From CAXBCP01 sp047638395 (GTDB taxonomy: Bacteria > Pseudomonadota > Alphaproteobacteria > MPNO01 > UBA830), in the NCBI GenBank assembly GCA_047638395.1, contig JBLIMV010000018.1, positions 65,515-129,514 of the forward strand: a stretch of DNA of 64,000 nt. The letters are read 5' to 3'. Numbering within the stretch: position 1 is the first letter of the stretch; every line of letters starts with the position of its first letter. The notes beneath the pieces are model-generated. The model was not told where the DNA came from. It made no database searches and saw only the letters and a list, made by a program, of their open reading frames with translations. A program made the translations under genes and the position numbers. This document shows, piece after piece, positions 42,048 through 50,809 of this stretch.

Positions 42048-42100
42048 GCCCTTTTCTTTCAGTCTCTCTCAGTCAGCGGCTACAATGGCCATCAAACATT

Positions 42101-42142
42101 AAAAAACAAACCAGGCTCGCCTGAATAACCGGCGAGCCTGGG
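42101..42142 (-). terminator. rho-independent terminator after tRNA-Leu
   Basis: CCAGGCTCGCC (42111-42121) pairs with GGCGAGCCTGG (42131-42141) around a 9-base loop. Read on the minus strand the stem is followed by TTTGTTTTTT, directly downstream of the tRNA-Leu 3' end. Confidence 0.9.
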
Positions 42143-42146
42143 ATAG

Positions 42147-42233
42147 TGGTGCGGTCGAGAAGACTCGAACTTCCACGGGATCTCTCCCACAGCGACCTCA
42201 ACGCTGCGCGTCTACCAATTCCGCCACGACCGC
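42147..42233 (-). tRNA. tRNA-Leu (anticodon GAG)
   Basis: An 87-nt type II tRNA. The acceptor GCGGTCG pairs with CGACCGC, the anticodon stem-loop is CAGCG-TTGAGGT-CGCTG giving anticodon GAG, and the long variable arm (TGGGAGAGATCCCG region) is typical of leucine tRNAs. The T arm contains GTTCGAGTC. CCA is encoded (42147-42149). Confidence 0.95.
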
Positions 42234-42320
42234 AATTCTATCAAAAACTCCGAATTTCTTGCTTTTTCAAGGCGATGTGACATACCAAATTGGTGTTAGG
42301 ACTGCAAGGGCGCTGAACCA

Positions 42321-43001
42321 ATGAATACGCTTACGCCGGTAGAATGGCGTATTTCTGATGCTTTTATCCCCTATCCGGACGCCGTCGCCGCGATGGAACA
42401 GCGCGTTTCCGGCATATCGTCGGCTGACGACAACGAACTGGTATGGCTGGTGCAACACCCACCGCTCTACACCGCCGGGACAAGCGCCGACGACGAAGAC
42501 CTGCTTGATGCCCACAGATTCCCCGTCTTTCGCGCCGGCCGCGGGGGCGAATTTACCTATCACGGGCCCGGCCAACGGGTCGGATACGTCATGCTGGACT
42601 TAAATCAACGCGGGCGTGACGTCCGTCAGTTCGTTCGCGACCTCGAACAATGGATGATTGTTACCCTCGCGGTCTTCGGCGTCATCGGCGAACGCCGGGA
42701 CGGACGCGTCGGAATCTGGGTCGACCGGGGCCGGCATGGCGGTCTCCCCGGCAAAGAAGATAAAATCGCCGCCATCGGCGTGCGACTAAGGCGCTGGGTC
42801 AGTTTCCACGGGATATCGCTGAACATCTGTCCCGATCTCAGCCATTATGACGGGATTGTACCCTGCGGCATCCGCCAACACGGCGTGACGTCGCTTCAGG
42901 ACCTCGGGATCAACGCCACTGTCGAAGATGTCGATGTCGCGCTCAGGGAGGCGTTTGAGAAGGTTTTCGAGCGTTCCACCGTCACGCCGTCGCTCGTTTA
43001 G
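42321..43001 (+). CDS. lipB: octanoyltransferase LipB
   Basis: A 226-aa cytoplasmic enzyme that transfers octanoate from acyl carrier protein to lipoyl domains, the first step of endogenous lipoate attachment. The signature RGGEFTYHGPGQRVGY (about residues 73-89), the catalytic Lys148 (KEDKIAAIG) and Cys182 (VPCGIRQHGVTSL) are all present. Its 3' end overlaps the convergent acylphosphatase gene by 20 bp. There is no lipA beside it. The start at ATG 42321 gives an ordinary family length. Confidence 0.96.
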   Translation: MNTLTPVEWRISDAFIPYPDAVAAMEQRVSGISSADDNELVWLVQHPPLYTAGTSADDEDLLDAHRFPVFRAGRGGEFTYHGPGQRVGYVMLDLNQRGRDVRQFVRDLEQWMIVTLAVFGVIGERRDGRVGIWVDRGRHGGLPGKEDKIAAIGVRLRRWVSFHGISLNICPDLSHYDGIVPCGIRQHGVTSLQDLGINATVEDVDVALREAFEKVFERSTVTPSLV

Positions 43002-43254
43002 AGAAGCCTTCTTCGGGCGCCTCGCATTCTTCAGCGACGATCCCCTCCACCCTGGCCAACCGCGGGCCGGTTTTGCAGGCCTCCAGCATTGCATCGACTT
43101 GTACGTCATCGCCGCTAAAAACAGCCTCTACGGTGCCGTCCGAACAGTTCCGCACCCAGCCGTCAAGATTACGCATGATTGCCTCTTTCTCCGTCCAGGC
43201 CCGGTACCAGACGCCCTGCACACGGCCGGAGATAACAGCACGTACTGCCTTCAA
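42982..43254 (-). CDS. acyP: acylphosphatase
   Basis: A 90-aa enzyme hydrolysing carboxyl-phosphate bonds. The GRVQGVWYRAWTEKEA loop with the catalytic Arg (about residue 19) and GWVRNCSDGTVEAVFSG with the catalytic Asn are intact. The start is TTG 43254, which overlaps the stop of the Atp12 gene as TTGA, indicating translational coupling. The last 20 bp overlap the convergent lipB gene. It ends a run of overlapping genes that begins at rarA or crcB. Confidence 0.92.
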   Translation of the reverse strand: MKAVRAVISGRVQGVWYRAWTEKEAIMRNLDGWVRNCSDGTVEAVFSGDDVQVDAMLEACKTGPRLARVEGIVAEECEAPEEGFSKRATA

Positions 43255-43952
43255 TGAACTGCCTTACACAGGCGAAGATACGTGTCAGCGGCAGTGATAT
43301 CTTCCAGCAGGCCGGCACGGCGCTTCGTTGCTTCGGGCTCTTCGCCCCATTCCTCAATCTGGAATGTCTCGTCGATAAGCGAGAGCTCAAAGGCTGTAGC
43401 GCCATCAATCCTGTTATCGGCAACAGCCAGTCCGAGCACGACCGAACCACAGGCCGATGTCACGAGGTGGAGGCCGGCCAGGGAAAATTCATCAAATGCC
43501 TCTATGGCTGTCTGAACCGCCTTTGCCGAGGCATCGCTTTGCGCAACAGGAAGCAGACTCGTCGTTATCGCGAGGTCGATACCATGGCGTTCGGCCACCC
43601 AGGACACCAGCGCCCCCCACCCCTCTTCCTGACGTTTAGCCAATGAGGCAGGCTCCGCCGCGCGGTAACAAACCAGGTCCGTGCCTGCAAACCCAGCAAC
43701 CTCGGCAATAACGGCCAGACGATGCTCTATCACACGATCGATTGTGCTATTCGCCAGGCGCGTCAGGCGCATCGAATGAGCGTCAATATCTTCAGGCTGC
43801 TCCTCCCATTCGGCAGCGACCGCATCGGCCAACGGGCGGTTCGGGAGCAACAGCTGATTCTTCGCAGGCGTCTTCACCGGCCGATTATCGAGCCGGACTG
43901 AAAAACCACTTTCTTCTTCGGCAATGCCAACGGATTTATAGAATCTCTTCAC
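43251..43952 (-). CDS. Atp12 family F1-ATPase assembly chaperone
   Basis: A 233-aa homologue of the mitochondrial Atp12 chaperone, which protects the F1 alpha subunit before assembly; in bacteria it is mainly found in alphaproteobacteria. Visible are the FSVRLDNRPVKTPAKNQL N-terminal region, the AEWEEQPEDIDAHSMRLTRLANSTID segment and the C-terminal SLIDETFQIEEWGEEPEATKRR. It starts at GTG 43952, overlapping the HAD gene as GTGA, and overlaps the acylphosphatase gene downstream. Confidence 0.93.
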   Translation of the reverse strand: MKRFYKSVGIAEEESGFSVRLDNRPVKTPAKNQLLLPNRPLADAVAAEWEEQPEDIDAHSMRLTRLANSTIDRVIEHRLAVIAEVAGFAGTDLVCYRAAEPASLAKRQEEGWGALVSWVAERHGIDLAITTSLLPVAQSDASAKAVQTAIEAFDEFSLAGLHLVTSACGSVVLGLAVADNRIDGATAFELSLIDETFQIEEWGEEPEATKRRAGLLEDITAADTYLRLCKAVH

Positions 43953-44638
43953 GCTGCAAAACCTCCATTTGTAAGGCCCTCGATGATATCGTGAAGGTCT
44001 TCAAACGCATCTGTGACGTGATGTGCCCCGGCACCATGCAGATCTTCTGCCTGGTGCACGCCCCATGTCACACCTACCGCACCGGTACCCGCATTGCGCG
44101 CCGTCAGAACGTCATAGGTCGTATCGCCGATCATCACGGTGTCTTCACGCTCGACACCGGCTTCACGCATCGCTTCATTCAGCAGAAATGGATTAGGCTT
44201 TCCCGGGCCCTGATCGGCCGTTTTGACGGACACGAACCGGCCGGCAAGACCGGCATTATCAATCAGGTCCTGAAACCGCCGGTTGGAACGACTTGTGACT
44301 ATTGCAAGCACGTACCCATTGGCTTCCAGCCTGTCGAGAGCATCGATTGCGCCCGGAAAGATCGTCTCCGGCGGACGTTCGGGCGCAGCGCGTTCCCCGC
44401 GCGCGATTTCGGCATGATATTCCTTGATCATCGCCACTTCGCGCTCACCCGCACCGGGGTTTAGGAGCTCAATACTCTGCTCCCAGGGGAGGCCAATAAT
44501 ATTTCTGATCTCGTCAGGCGTTACGTCGGGAAAGCCCAGGGCCTCCCAGCAGGCAGTCACGCCGACTACAATCGACGGGATGCTGTTCAACAGCGTTCCG
44601 TCGAGATCGAACGCGGCCAGCTTCAGTCTGTCACTCAT
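43949..44638 (-). CDS. HAD-IA hydrolase, phosphoglycolate phosphatase-like
   Basis: A 229-aa HAD hydrolase. Motif I FDLDGTLLNS (nucleophile Asp near residue 10), an alpha-helical cap, motif II ALAIVTSRSNR-like (LAIVTSRSNR), Lys in GKPNPF and motif IV MIGDTTYDVLTARNAG are intact, the pattern of Gph-type phosphatases. It abuts the RluC-type synthase gene (TAG then ATG without gap) and overlaps the Atp12 gene by 4 bp. Probable role is dephosphorylation of phosphoglycolate or another small phosphate ester; substrate identity is inferred from family only. Confidence 0.9.
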   Translation of the reverse strand: MSDRLKLAAFDLDGTLLNSIPSIVVGVTACWEALGFPDVTPDEIRNIIGLPWEQSIELLNPGAGEREVAMIKEYHAEIARGERAAPERPPETIFPGAIDALDRLEANGYVLAIVTSRSNRRFQDLIDNAGLAGRFVSVKTADQGPGKPNPFLLNEAMREAGVEREDTVMIGDTTYDVLTARNAGTGAVGVTWGVHQAEDLHGAGAHHVTDAFEDLHDIIEGLTNGGFAA

Positions 44639-45610
44639 CTAGTTGAATTCTTTCATATCTGGATCGAACCCCAAGAACTCCCATGTCTTCCTCATTGCAG
44701 TCGGAAGTGGTGCCGTGATCGTCAGATTACCGCCCGACGGATGGGGAAACGTAATTGCGCGGGCGTGCAGATGCAGTTTATCGGAGCCGGGCACGCCATC
44801 GAGCCGCGATTCATTGCCGCCATACTTGCCATCGCCCAGGATCGGCGTGCCGATTGCTGCGCAATGAACGCGCAGTTGATGCGTCCGCCCTGTATGCGGG
44901 TGCAAAGCCAGCCAGGCCGCTCTTCGGGCGGCATTTTCAATAACTTCGTAGTCGGTGGTCGCTGATTTCCCAGCTTCCAGGTCGACAACCATTTTCTCGC
45001 GGCCCTGATGGTCAGCCTGCTTTGCGAGAGGCGCATTTATCATTCCCTCCCGCGGGCGCGGCACGCCGGCGACCAGCGCCCAATATGTCTTTTGCGCGCG
45101 TCTGCTGTGAAATACCTCTCCCAGTGCGGCGGCAACATCCGCACGCCGGGCGATCAGAAGAACACCGCTCGTATCCCGATCCAGCCGGTGGACCAGTTTC
45201 GGGCGGCCCTCGCCGTCATCGGCGAGGGCACCGAGCAAACCATCAATATGACGGGCAACCTTCCGCCCGCCCTGCACCGCGATCCCGGGGGGCTTGTTCA
45301 GAGCGATCAGATCACGATCGGAATGAAGCACGAGAGATTTTATCCACACGCTATCCTCGTCGCTGATCTCGACCGGTTGGGCCGGACGCGATACCGGCTC
45401 ATTCTCCGGCATCGGCGGGATCCGGATCATCTGGCCTTCTTCCAGCCGCGTCGAAGCTTTTACCCGGCCACCATCCACCCTGATCTGCCCGGTGCGGAGC
45501 ATTTTTTCGAGGCGACCATGTTTCAGCGCAGGAAAATGCCTCTTGAACCAGCGGTCGACCCGAATATCGGCATCACCCGCTAAAACGGGCCGCGTTTCAA
45601 CGCCGCTCAT
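44639..45610 (-). CDS. RluC/RluD family 23S rRNA pseudouridine synthase
   Basis: A 323-aa RNA pseudouridine synthase. An N-terminal S4 RNA-binding domain (about residues 14-75; DRWFKRHFPALKHGRLEKMLRTGQIRVDGG) precedes the catalytic RluA-type domain with HRLDRDTSGVLLIAR, where the Asp is the nucleophile, and the C-terminal HTGRTHQLRVHCA. It resembles RluC, which modifies 23S rRNA positions in domain II, but RluC and RluD cannot be separated reliably by eye. It overlaps crcB by 4 bp (ATGA). Confidence 0.93.
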   Translation of the reverse strand: MSGVETRPVLAGDADIRVDRWFKRHFPALKHGRLEKMLRTGQIRVDGGRVKASTRLEEGQMIRIPPMPENEPVSRPAQPVEISDEDSVWIKSLVLHSDRDLIALNKPPGIAVQGGRKVARHIDGLLGALADDGEGRPKLVHRLDRDTSGVLLIARRADVAAALGEVFHSRRAQKTYWALVAGVPRPREGMINAPLAKQADHQGREKMVVDLEAGKSATTDYEVIENAARRAAWLALHPHTGRTHQLRVHCAAIGTPILGDGKYGGNESRLDGVPGSDKLHLHARAITFPHPSGGNLTITAPLPTAMRKTWEFLGFDPDMKEFN

Positions 45611-45987
45611 GTCAGCACCATGCGCGTCAGCCGGAGCCCGGCAAACAGGCCGCCGACCGAGAGTGCAACCGTGCCCACCAGATAAATGGCAGCCAGCACG
45701 AGCCGATCCCGCTCAATCAGCAGGGCAACGTCGAGCGAAAAGGCAGAGAACGTTGTGAAGCCACCAAGAACACCGACAACAAGAAATGCCCTTATCTCGG
45801 GAGACGGCGACCAGGAAAACGTCAGTATCGCTGCCAGCATTCCCAAGAGAAATGACCCGGCGACATTGACGGCAAAGGTCCCCCAGGGGAAATGGCCGCT
45901 ACCAAAGTGAGCGGCAGCTATACCGGCCCCGTAGCGACAGGAGGCACCGAGAGCACCGCCAAGAGCAACAAATAGAAGTATTTTCAT
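45607..45987 (-). CDS. crcB: fluoride channel CrcB/Fluc
   Basis: A 126-aa four-helix membrane protein that exports fluoride as a dual-topology dimer. The signatures GGALGASCRYG (residues 9-19), GTFAVNVAGSFLLG (about 36-49, with the conserved Asn) and GVLGGFTTFSAFSLD (about 73-87, the TTFS phenylalanine-box region) are all intact. It begins 6 bp after rarA and overlaps the pseudouridine synthase gene. No fluoride riboswitch is possible in the 6-bp gap. Confidence 0.96.
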   Translation of the reverse strand: MKILLFVALGGALGASCRYGAGIAAAHFGSGHFPWGTFAVNVAGSFLLGMLAAILTFSWSPSPEIRAFLVVGVLGGFTTFSAFSLDVALLIERDRLVLAAIYLVGTVALSVGGLFAGLRLTRMVLT

Positions 45988-45993
45988 CAGACG

Positions 45994-47304
45994 TCAGCAA
46001 TCATCGGTGGGGGTACGGTCGCGTAGTTTCTGCCAGTAATCCAGTCGCTTCTTCACATCACGCTCGAATCCCCGGTCGGCAGGTTGGTAAAAATTCTGAC
46101 GGGCCATTTCATCCGGAAAGTAACCCTGCCCAGAGAACCCTTCGTCGGTATTGTGGTCGTATTGGTATCCGTCCCCATAGCCGAGGTCCTTCATCAGTGA
46201 TGTCGGCGCATTCAGGATGTGTTTGGGTGGTGACAATGAACCTGTTTCCGCAGCGGATCTTTTTGCCGCGGAAAGCGCCATGTACACCGCATTCGATTTA
46301 GGCGCTGTCGCGAGATACAGCACACACTGGGCGATGGCCAGCTCTCCCTCCGGCGAACCGATGCGCTCATAAGCTTGCCATGCAGCAAGCGATTGCGGCA
46401 GTGCGTCCGGATCCGCCAGACCAATATCTTCGACGGCAAAGCGTGTCAGCCGGCGCGCAATGTAGCGCGGGTCTTCGCCGCCGGTCAGCATTCGGGCCAG
46501 CCAGTAAAGCGCCGCATCCGCGTCAGACCCCCTGAGGGACTTGTGCAGGGCGCTTATCAGATTGTAGTGCGCTTCCTGGGATTTATCGTAGAGCGGCGCC
46601 CGTTTCTGAATAGCTTTCGTAAGATCGGCAACATCCAGCGTATCGTCGGGGTCCAACGAAACGAATTCTTCGACAAGGTTTAGCAGATATCTCCCGTCGC
46701 CATCCGCCATGGCGCAAACGGCACTTCGGGCTTCCGCAGTCAGTGGCAACGCCCGCCCGACCTCTTCCTCCGCCCGGGCCAGCAAGGCTTCCAGAGCTTC
46801 ATGGCCGAGCCTGTTCAGGACGAACACCTGGCTCCGCGACAAAAGTGCGCCGTTCAGCTCAAACGAAGGGTTCTCCGTCGTCGCCCCCACCAGGATCACG
46901 GTGCCATCTTCGACATATGGCAAAAAACCGTCCTGTTGCGCCCTGTTGAACCGGTGGATCTCATCGACGAACAGCAGTGTCCCCTGCCCGCCCACGCGTC
47001 TTTCCTTGGCCCGCTCAAACACCTTTCGGAGATCGGCAACACCTGAAAACACAGCGGAAAGCGGTTCGAAATGCAAATCGGTGCTACCGGCCAGAAGGCG
47101 CGCAATCGTCGTTTTTCCAGTGCCAGGCGGCCCCCAAAGTATCATCGAGGTCAGCCGCCCTTCACGGGTCATCCGTCCGAGCGGTGCATCGGCACCGAGC
47201 AGGTGATCCTGACCGAGAACTTCGTCCAGCGACGATGGCCGCAAAATATCTGCCAGCGGCCGAGGAGCGTCCGTTTCGAACAGGCTGCCTGTTCCCACTG
47301 CCAT
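45994..47304 (-). CDS. rarA: replication-associated recombination protein A
   Basis: A 436-aa AAA+ ATPase (RarA/MgsA) acting at stalled replication forks. Walker A is GPPGTGKTTIARLL (about residues 59-72), Walker B is LLFVDEIHRFN, sensor 1 is VGATTENPSFE. The C-terminal half holds the tetramerisation domain (HNLISALHKSLRGSD and the GYGDGYQYDHNT motif). The ORF is complete and of ordinary length. It starts 4 bp after the protease gene on the same strand and leads into crcB. Confidence 0.96.
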   Translation of the reverse strand: MAVGTGSLFETDAPRPLADILRPSSLDEVLGQDHLLGADAPLGRMTREGRLTSMILWGPPGTGKTTIARLLAGSTDLHFEPLSAVFSGVADLRKVFERAKERRVGGQGTLLFVDEIHRFNRAQQDGFLPYVEDGTVILVGATTENPSFELNGALLSRSQVFVLNRLGHEALEALLARAEEEVGRALPLTAEARSAVCAMADGDGRYLLNLVEEFVSLDPDDTLDVADLTKAIQKRAPLYDKSQEAHYNLISALHKSLRGSDADAALYWLARMLTGGEDPRYIARRLTRFAVEDIGLADPDALPQSLAAWQAYERIGSPEGELAIAQCVLYLATAPKSNAVYMALSAAKRSAAETGSLSPPKHILNAPTSLMKDLGYGDGYQYDHNTDEGFSGQGYFPDEMARQNFYQPADRGFERDVKKRLDYWQKLRDRTPTDDC

Positions 47305-47308
47305 ACCG

Positions 47309-48736
47309 CTAACCCTTGATGATCAGCTGAAGTGTGCGGCCACCACGTACGATCTCTATCCGCCAAGTCGAATATTCGCCTTTGATGACCTGTCTCAGCT
47401 TGGCGACAGAGCCGATTTCGCCGCCGTTCAGGCGAAGCAGAATATCACCTGGCTCAAGACCGATCCGGTCCGCCGGGGAGCCCCTTTTGATCCTCATGAC
47501 GACGACACCCGACGCATCGGTGTCGAACGATATCTCCTCGGCAAGGGCCGGTGACAGGTTGGCAACCTCGGCGCCCGCATAGGGGTTTGGTCCGTTGATC
47601 AGCGACAGGTTGCGGGGTGGAATTTCGGGCGCTGCCCGTAACGGCATTGAAATACTTACTCGCTGTCCGCGCCGCATGACCAAAAACTCGGCCACACCGC
47701 CGACACGAAGCGTCGCGACCCGAAATTTCATGGTGTTAGCGTCCGCAACTTCCTTGCCGTTAACGGACATGACCACATCGCCAACCTTCAAACCGGCCCG
47801 CGCGCTTGGCCCCTTGGGGTGCACAGAATTGACCAGTACGCCGGAAGGTCGCGAAAGCCCGAGCGAGCGCGCCAGATCGGCGTCGACTGTCTGTCCCCGG
47901 GCACCGAGCCAGGGGCGCACGACCTGGCCACCCGAAACCGCACTGCCAACAACCGTTGCAACCATGTTGGACGGGATCGCGAAGCCGATACCGTTAGATC
48001 CACCGCCACGCGAATAAATCGCCGTATTGATGCCGACAAGCCCACCATCAAGAGAAATAAGCGCACCGCCCGAATTGCCCGGGTTAATGGCGGCGTCGGT
48101 CTGGATGAAAAATCCATAATCGCTAACCCCACGCGCCGTTCTCGCCAGTGCCGAAACAATTCCACTTGTTACGGTCTGACCGACACCAAACGGATTGCCG
48201 ATAGCCAAAACCAGATCACCCACTTCGAGCGCGTCTGAATCGCGCAGCTTCAAAAATGGCAGCTTCTCGTCTTCAGCCTTGATCCTCAGTACGGCAAGAT
48301 CGGTTCCTTCATCTCGCGTCACAACCTCGGCCTCAAACTCGCGCCGATCCGTCAGAACCACCGTGATCTCGTCGGCCTTATCGATGACATGGTGGTTGGT
48401 GACAATCAGGCCATCCGCACTGACGATAACCCCGGACCCGAGAGAATTTTGCACGCGCTGGTTCTGGCGGCTTCCCGGCGGAAACTGATTGCCAAAGAAA
48501 CGCCGGAAAAACGGATCGTTGAATAACGGGGAGATGCGCCGCGCCCGAACCACACGGCGGGTATAGATATTGACCACAGCCGGCGACGCCGTTTTAACCA
48601 GGGGCGCAAAGGACAGGCTTATCTCCGGCCTCGACGTCGGGACGCGCTTTTCATCCGCACCGACCGATACACCGGGGGCAACCATCATTGCAGCGACAAG
48701 GGCTGCACAGAAATTTCGGGAAAGGTTCAACTTCAT
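47309..48736 (-). CDS. DegP/DegQ-type periplasmic serine protease
   Basis: A 475-aa HtrA-family protease-chaperone. A signal peptide covers about residues 1-26. The trypsin-like domain has the catalytic triad His116 (VTNHHVID), Asp146 (GTDLAVL) and Ser222 (INPGNSGGALI). Two PDZ domains follow (about 285-370 and 390-470; the second binds GDILLRLNGG). The linker region around 60-95 is Arg/Pro/Phe-rich. It is the first gene after the ribosomal cluster terminator and precedes rarA by 4 bp. DegP and DegQ cannot be told apart here. Confidence 0.95.
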   Translation of the reverse strand: MKLNLSRNFCAALVAAMMVAPGVSVGADEKRVPTSRPEISLSFAPLVKTASPAVVNIYTRRVVRARRISPLFNDPFFRRFFGNQFPPGSRQNQRVQNSLGSGVIVSADGLIVTNHHVIDKADEITVVLTDRREFEAEVVTRDEGTDLAVLRIKAEDEKLPFLKLRDSDALEVGDLVLAIGNPFGVGQTVTSGIVSALARTARGVSDYGFFIQTDAAINPGNSGGALISLDGGLVGINTAIYSRGGGSNGIGFAIPSNMVATVVGSAVSGGQVVRPWLGARGQTVDADLARSLGLSRPSGVLVNSVHPKGPSARAGLKVGDVVMSVNGKEVADANTMKFRVATLRVGGVAEFLVMRRGQRVSISMPLRAAPEIPPRNLSLINGPNPYAGAEVANLSPALAEEISFDTDASGVVVMRIKRGSPADRIGLEPGDILLRLNGGEIGSVAKLRQVIKGEYSTWRIEIVRGGRTLQLIIKG

Positions 48737-48774
48737 CCGCTCAGTTTATCATTTCTGTAGATATCTTGTTCAAA

Positions 48775-48803
48775 CGAAAAAGGGCGGCCCTAAGGCCGCC
48801 CTG
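48775..48803 (-). terminator. rho-independent terminator of the ribosomal protein operon
   Basis: AGGGCGGCC (48781-48789) pairs with GGCCGCCCT (48794-48802) around a 4-base loop. Read on the minus strand it is followed by TTTTCGTTTG, 25 bp after the rplQ stop codon. Confidence 0.93.
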
Positions 48804-48826
48804 AATTTCTGTCAGCTGGACAGGCG

Positions 48827-49258
48827 CTATGCCATCGCTTCCTCTTCGACATCTTCACGGACCTCGACAGGTCCCGAATCAAGACCCTTTGCTTCGAGGT
48901 CCCGGTCGACAAGCTCGATAATCGCCATCGGGGCGGAATCGCCGTAGCGGAAACCAGCCCGGATCACGCGCGTATATCCGCCCGGACGGTCCTTGTAACG
49001 TTCAGCAAGCGCCGAAAACAGCTTATCAGCAAGCTGCTTATCGCCGTGCAACCGCGAGATAGCGATACGCCGGGCATGAAGATCGCCCCGCTTGCCAAGC
49101 GTGATCAGACGATCAACAACTCCGCGCAGTTCTTTTGCCTTCGGCAGCGTCGTTTTGATCTGCTCATGCTTGATCAAGGCCGCTGCCATATTTCCGAACA
49201 GCGCCTTACGGTGCGAACTGGTTCGGTTGAGCTTTCTGCCGCTCATACGATGGCGCAT
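48827..49258 (-). CDS. rplQ: 50S ribosomal protein L17
   Basis: A 143-aa large-subunit protein that lies near the polypeptide exit tunnel. The N-terminus RHRMSGRKLNRTSSHRKALFGNMAAALIKHEQIKTT is unmistakable, and GGYTRVIRAGFRYGDSAPMAIIELVDR follows. Compared with E. coli L17 (127 aa) it has a short acidic C-terminal tail (EVREDVEEEAMA), common in alphaproteobacteria. It is the last gene of the alpha operon, 35 bp after rpoA and just before the terminator. Confidence 0.97.
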   Translation of the reverse strand: MRHRMSGRKLNRTSSHRKALFGNMAAALIKHEQIKTTLPKAKELRGVVDRLITLGKRGDLHARRIAISRLHGDKQLADKLFSALAERYKDRPGGYTRVIRAGFRYGDSAPMAIIELVDRDLEAKGLDSGPVEVREDVEEEAMA

Positions 49259-49293
49259 AGTACTTTCCTCTTCTTCTCTTGCTGTCCGGCGCC

Positions 49294-50316
49294 CTAGTAG
49301 GGCTCTTCCAGACGCTTCGCCATGTCCTCGATGTTCTCAGGAGGCCATTCGGTTATTTCCATACCGAGATTGAGGCCCATCGTGGTCAGGACTTCTTTGA
49401 TCTCGTTCAGCGATTTCCGCCCGAAATTTGGCGTGCGGAGCATTTCCTGTTCGGTCTTCTGAACCAGATCGCCGATATAGATGATGTTGTCGTTTTTCAG
49501 ACAGTTAGCCGAACGAACGGACAATTCAAGTTCGTCCACCTTGCGGAGAAGGTTGCGATTGAAGGCGGGTTCTGCCGCTTCGACCGTTTCCTGAATTGCG
49601 CGAGGCTCTTCGAAGTTGATGAACATCTGGAGCTGATCCTGAAGGATACGAGCCGCCAGGGCGACAGAATCTTCAGGCGAAATCGTACCATCGGTTTCGA
49701 CTTCCATGATCAGCTTGTCATAATCCGTCCGCTGTCCGACGCGGGCGTTCTCAACCCGGTAGGCAACACGGCGCACCGGACTGAAGACCGCATCCACCGG
49801 CACGAGACCGATCGGAGAATCTTCGGCGCGGTTATCAGCTGCAGGAACGTAGCCCTTACCGGTGTCGACGGTCATTTCCATCGAAATCTTGGCACCGACA
49901 TCGAGCGTACAGATCACAACATCAGGATCGATAATCTCAATATCGTGGGAGGCTTCGATCATACCGGCCGTAATTTCACCGGGGCCTGTGGCCGCCAGTG
50001 TAATACGTTTAGGTCCTTCGCCATGCATGCGAAGCGCGAGCGATTTGATGTTCAGAACGATATCGGTGACGTCTTCACGCACGCCGGGAATCGACGAGAA
50101 TTCGTGCAGAACACCGTCAATCTGAACAGCCGTTACGGCCGCGCCCTGCAGAGAGGACAAAAGAATACGACGAAGTGAGTTACCCAGCGTCGTCGCAAAA
50201 CCACGTTCCAGAGGTTCTGCCGTGATGACCGCGAAACGCGAAGCTTCTTCGCCAGCTTCAATATCAAGCTTCGAAGGCTTGATTAGTTCCTGCCAATTCC
50301 TGTGAATGACCGTCAT
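49294..50316 (-). CDS. rpoA: DNA-directed RNA polymerase alpha subunit
   Basis: A 340-aa alpha subunit. The N-terminal assembly domain (about residues 20-235; GFATTLGNSLRRILLSSLQGAA) and the C-terminal domain (about 255-325; ELSVRSANCLKNDNIIYIGDLVQKTEQEML) that contacts UP elements and activators are both complete. I start at ATG 50316 (MTVIHRNW), preceded by AAGGA; the frame also opens at a GTG 21 bp earlier, which would add an unusual MPLKDNG. It lies between rpsK and rplQ in the alpha operon. Confidence 0.97.
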   Translation of the reverse strand: MTVIHRNWQELIKPSKLDIEAGEEASRFAVITAEPLERGFATTLGNSLRRILLSSLQGAAVTAVQIDGVLHEFSSIPGVREDVTDIVLNIKSLALRMHGEGPKRITLAATGPGEITAGMIEASHDIEIIDPDVVICTLDVGAKISMEMTVDTGKGYVPAADNRAEDSPIGLVPVDAVFSPVRRVAYRVENARVGQRTDYDKLIMEVETDGTISPEDSVALAARILQDQLQMFINFEEPRAIQETVEAAEPAFNRNLLRKVDELELSVRSANCLKNDNIIYIGDLVQKTEQEMLRTPNFGRKSLNEIKEVLTTMGLNLGMEITEWPPENIEDMAKRLEEPY

Positions 50317-50396
50317 ACCGTTATCCTTCAGCGGCACCTGCCGCAGTGTGTTTAATCTTTAAACCGGCCTCAAGAGACCGGGGCCGCAATTTCGCC

Positions 50397-50789
50397 TTAG
50401 ACGCGCCGGCGTTTACGGGGACGACAGCCATTGTGGGGTATCGGAGTCACGTCGCGAATCGCCGTGATCGTTAACCCAACAGCCTGCAGCGCACGCAGAG
50501 CGGATTCACGTCCTGAACCCGGGCCTTTGACTTCTACTTCCAGCGTCTTCACACCATGGTCCTGCGCTTTTTTACCGGCGTCTTCGGCGGCCATCTGCGC
50601 GGCATAAGGGGTCGATTTACGCGATCCCTTAAAGCCCTGTGATCCCGCCGACGACCAGGCAATCGAATTGCCCTGAGCATCGGTAATCGTGATCATCGTG
50701 TTGTTGAACGTCGCATTCACATGCGCAACGCCAGAGGTGATGTTCTTACGCTCGCGTTTACGAACGCGTGCTGTTGCTTGTCTCGCCAT
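50397..50789 (-). CDS. rpsK: 30S ribosomal protein S11
   Basis: A 130-aa small-subunit platform protein. NITSGVAHVNATFNNTMITITDAQGN, WSSAGSQGFKGSRKSTPYAAQ and the C-terminal DVTPIPHNGCRPRKRRRV are universally conserved S11 segments, the last carrying the Asn-Gly subject to isoaspartate formation in other bacteria. It lies 20 bp after rpsM and 80 bp before rpoA, in the alpha operon. Confidence 0.98.
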   Translation of the reverse strand: MARQATARVRKRERKNITSGVAHVNATFNNTMITITDAQGNSIAWSSAGSQGFKGSRKSTPYAAQMAAEDAGKKAQDHGVKTLEVEVKGPGSGRESALRALQAVGLTITAIRDVTPIPHNGCRPRKRRRV

Positions 50790-50809
50790 ATTCTTTTCCT
50801 TCTACCCGG

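Noticed and set aside
45988..45993. fluoride riboswitch for crcB
   Set aside because: Only 6 bp separate rarA and crcB, so no riboswitch can fit before the gene.
49279..50178. 299-codon open frame on the + strand
   Set aside because: Antisense to rpoA, a certain gene.
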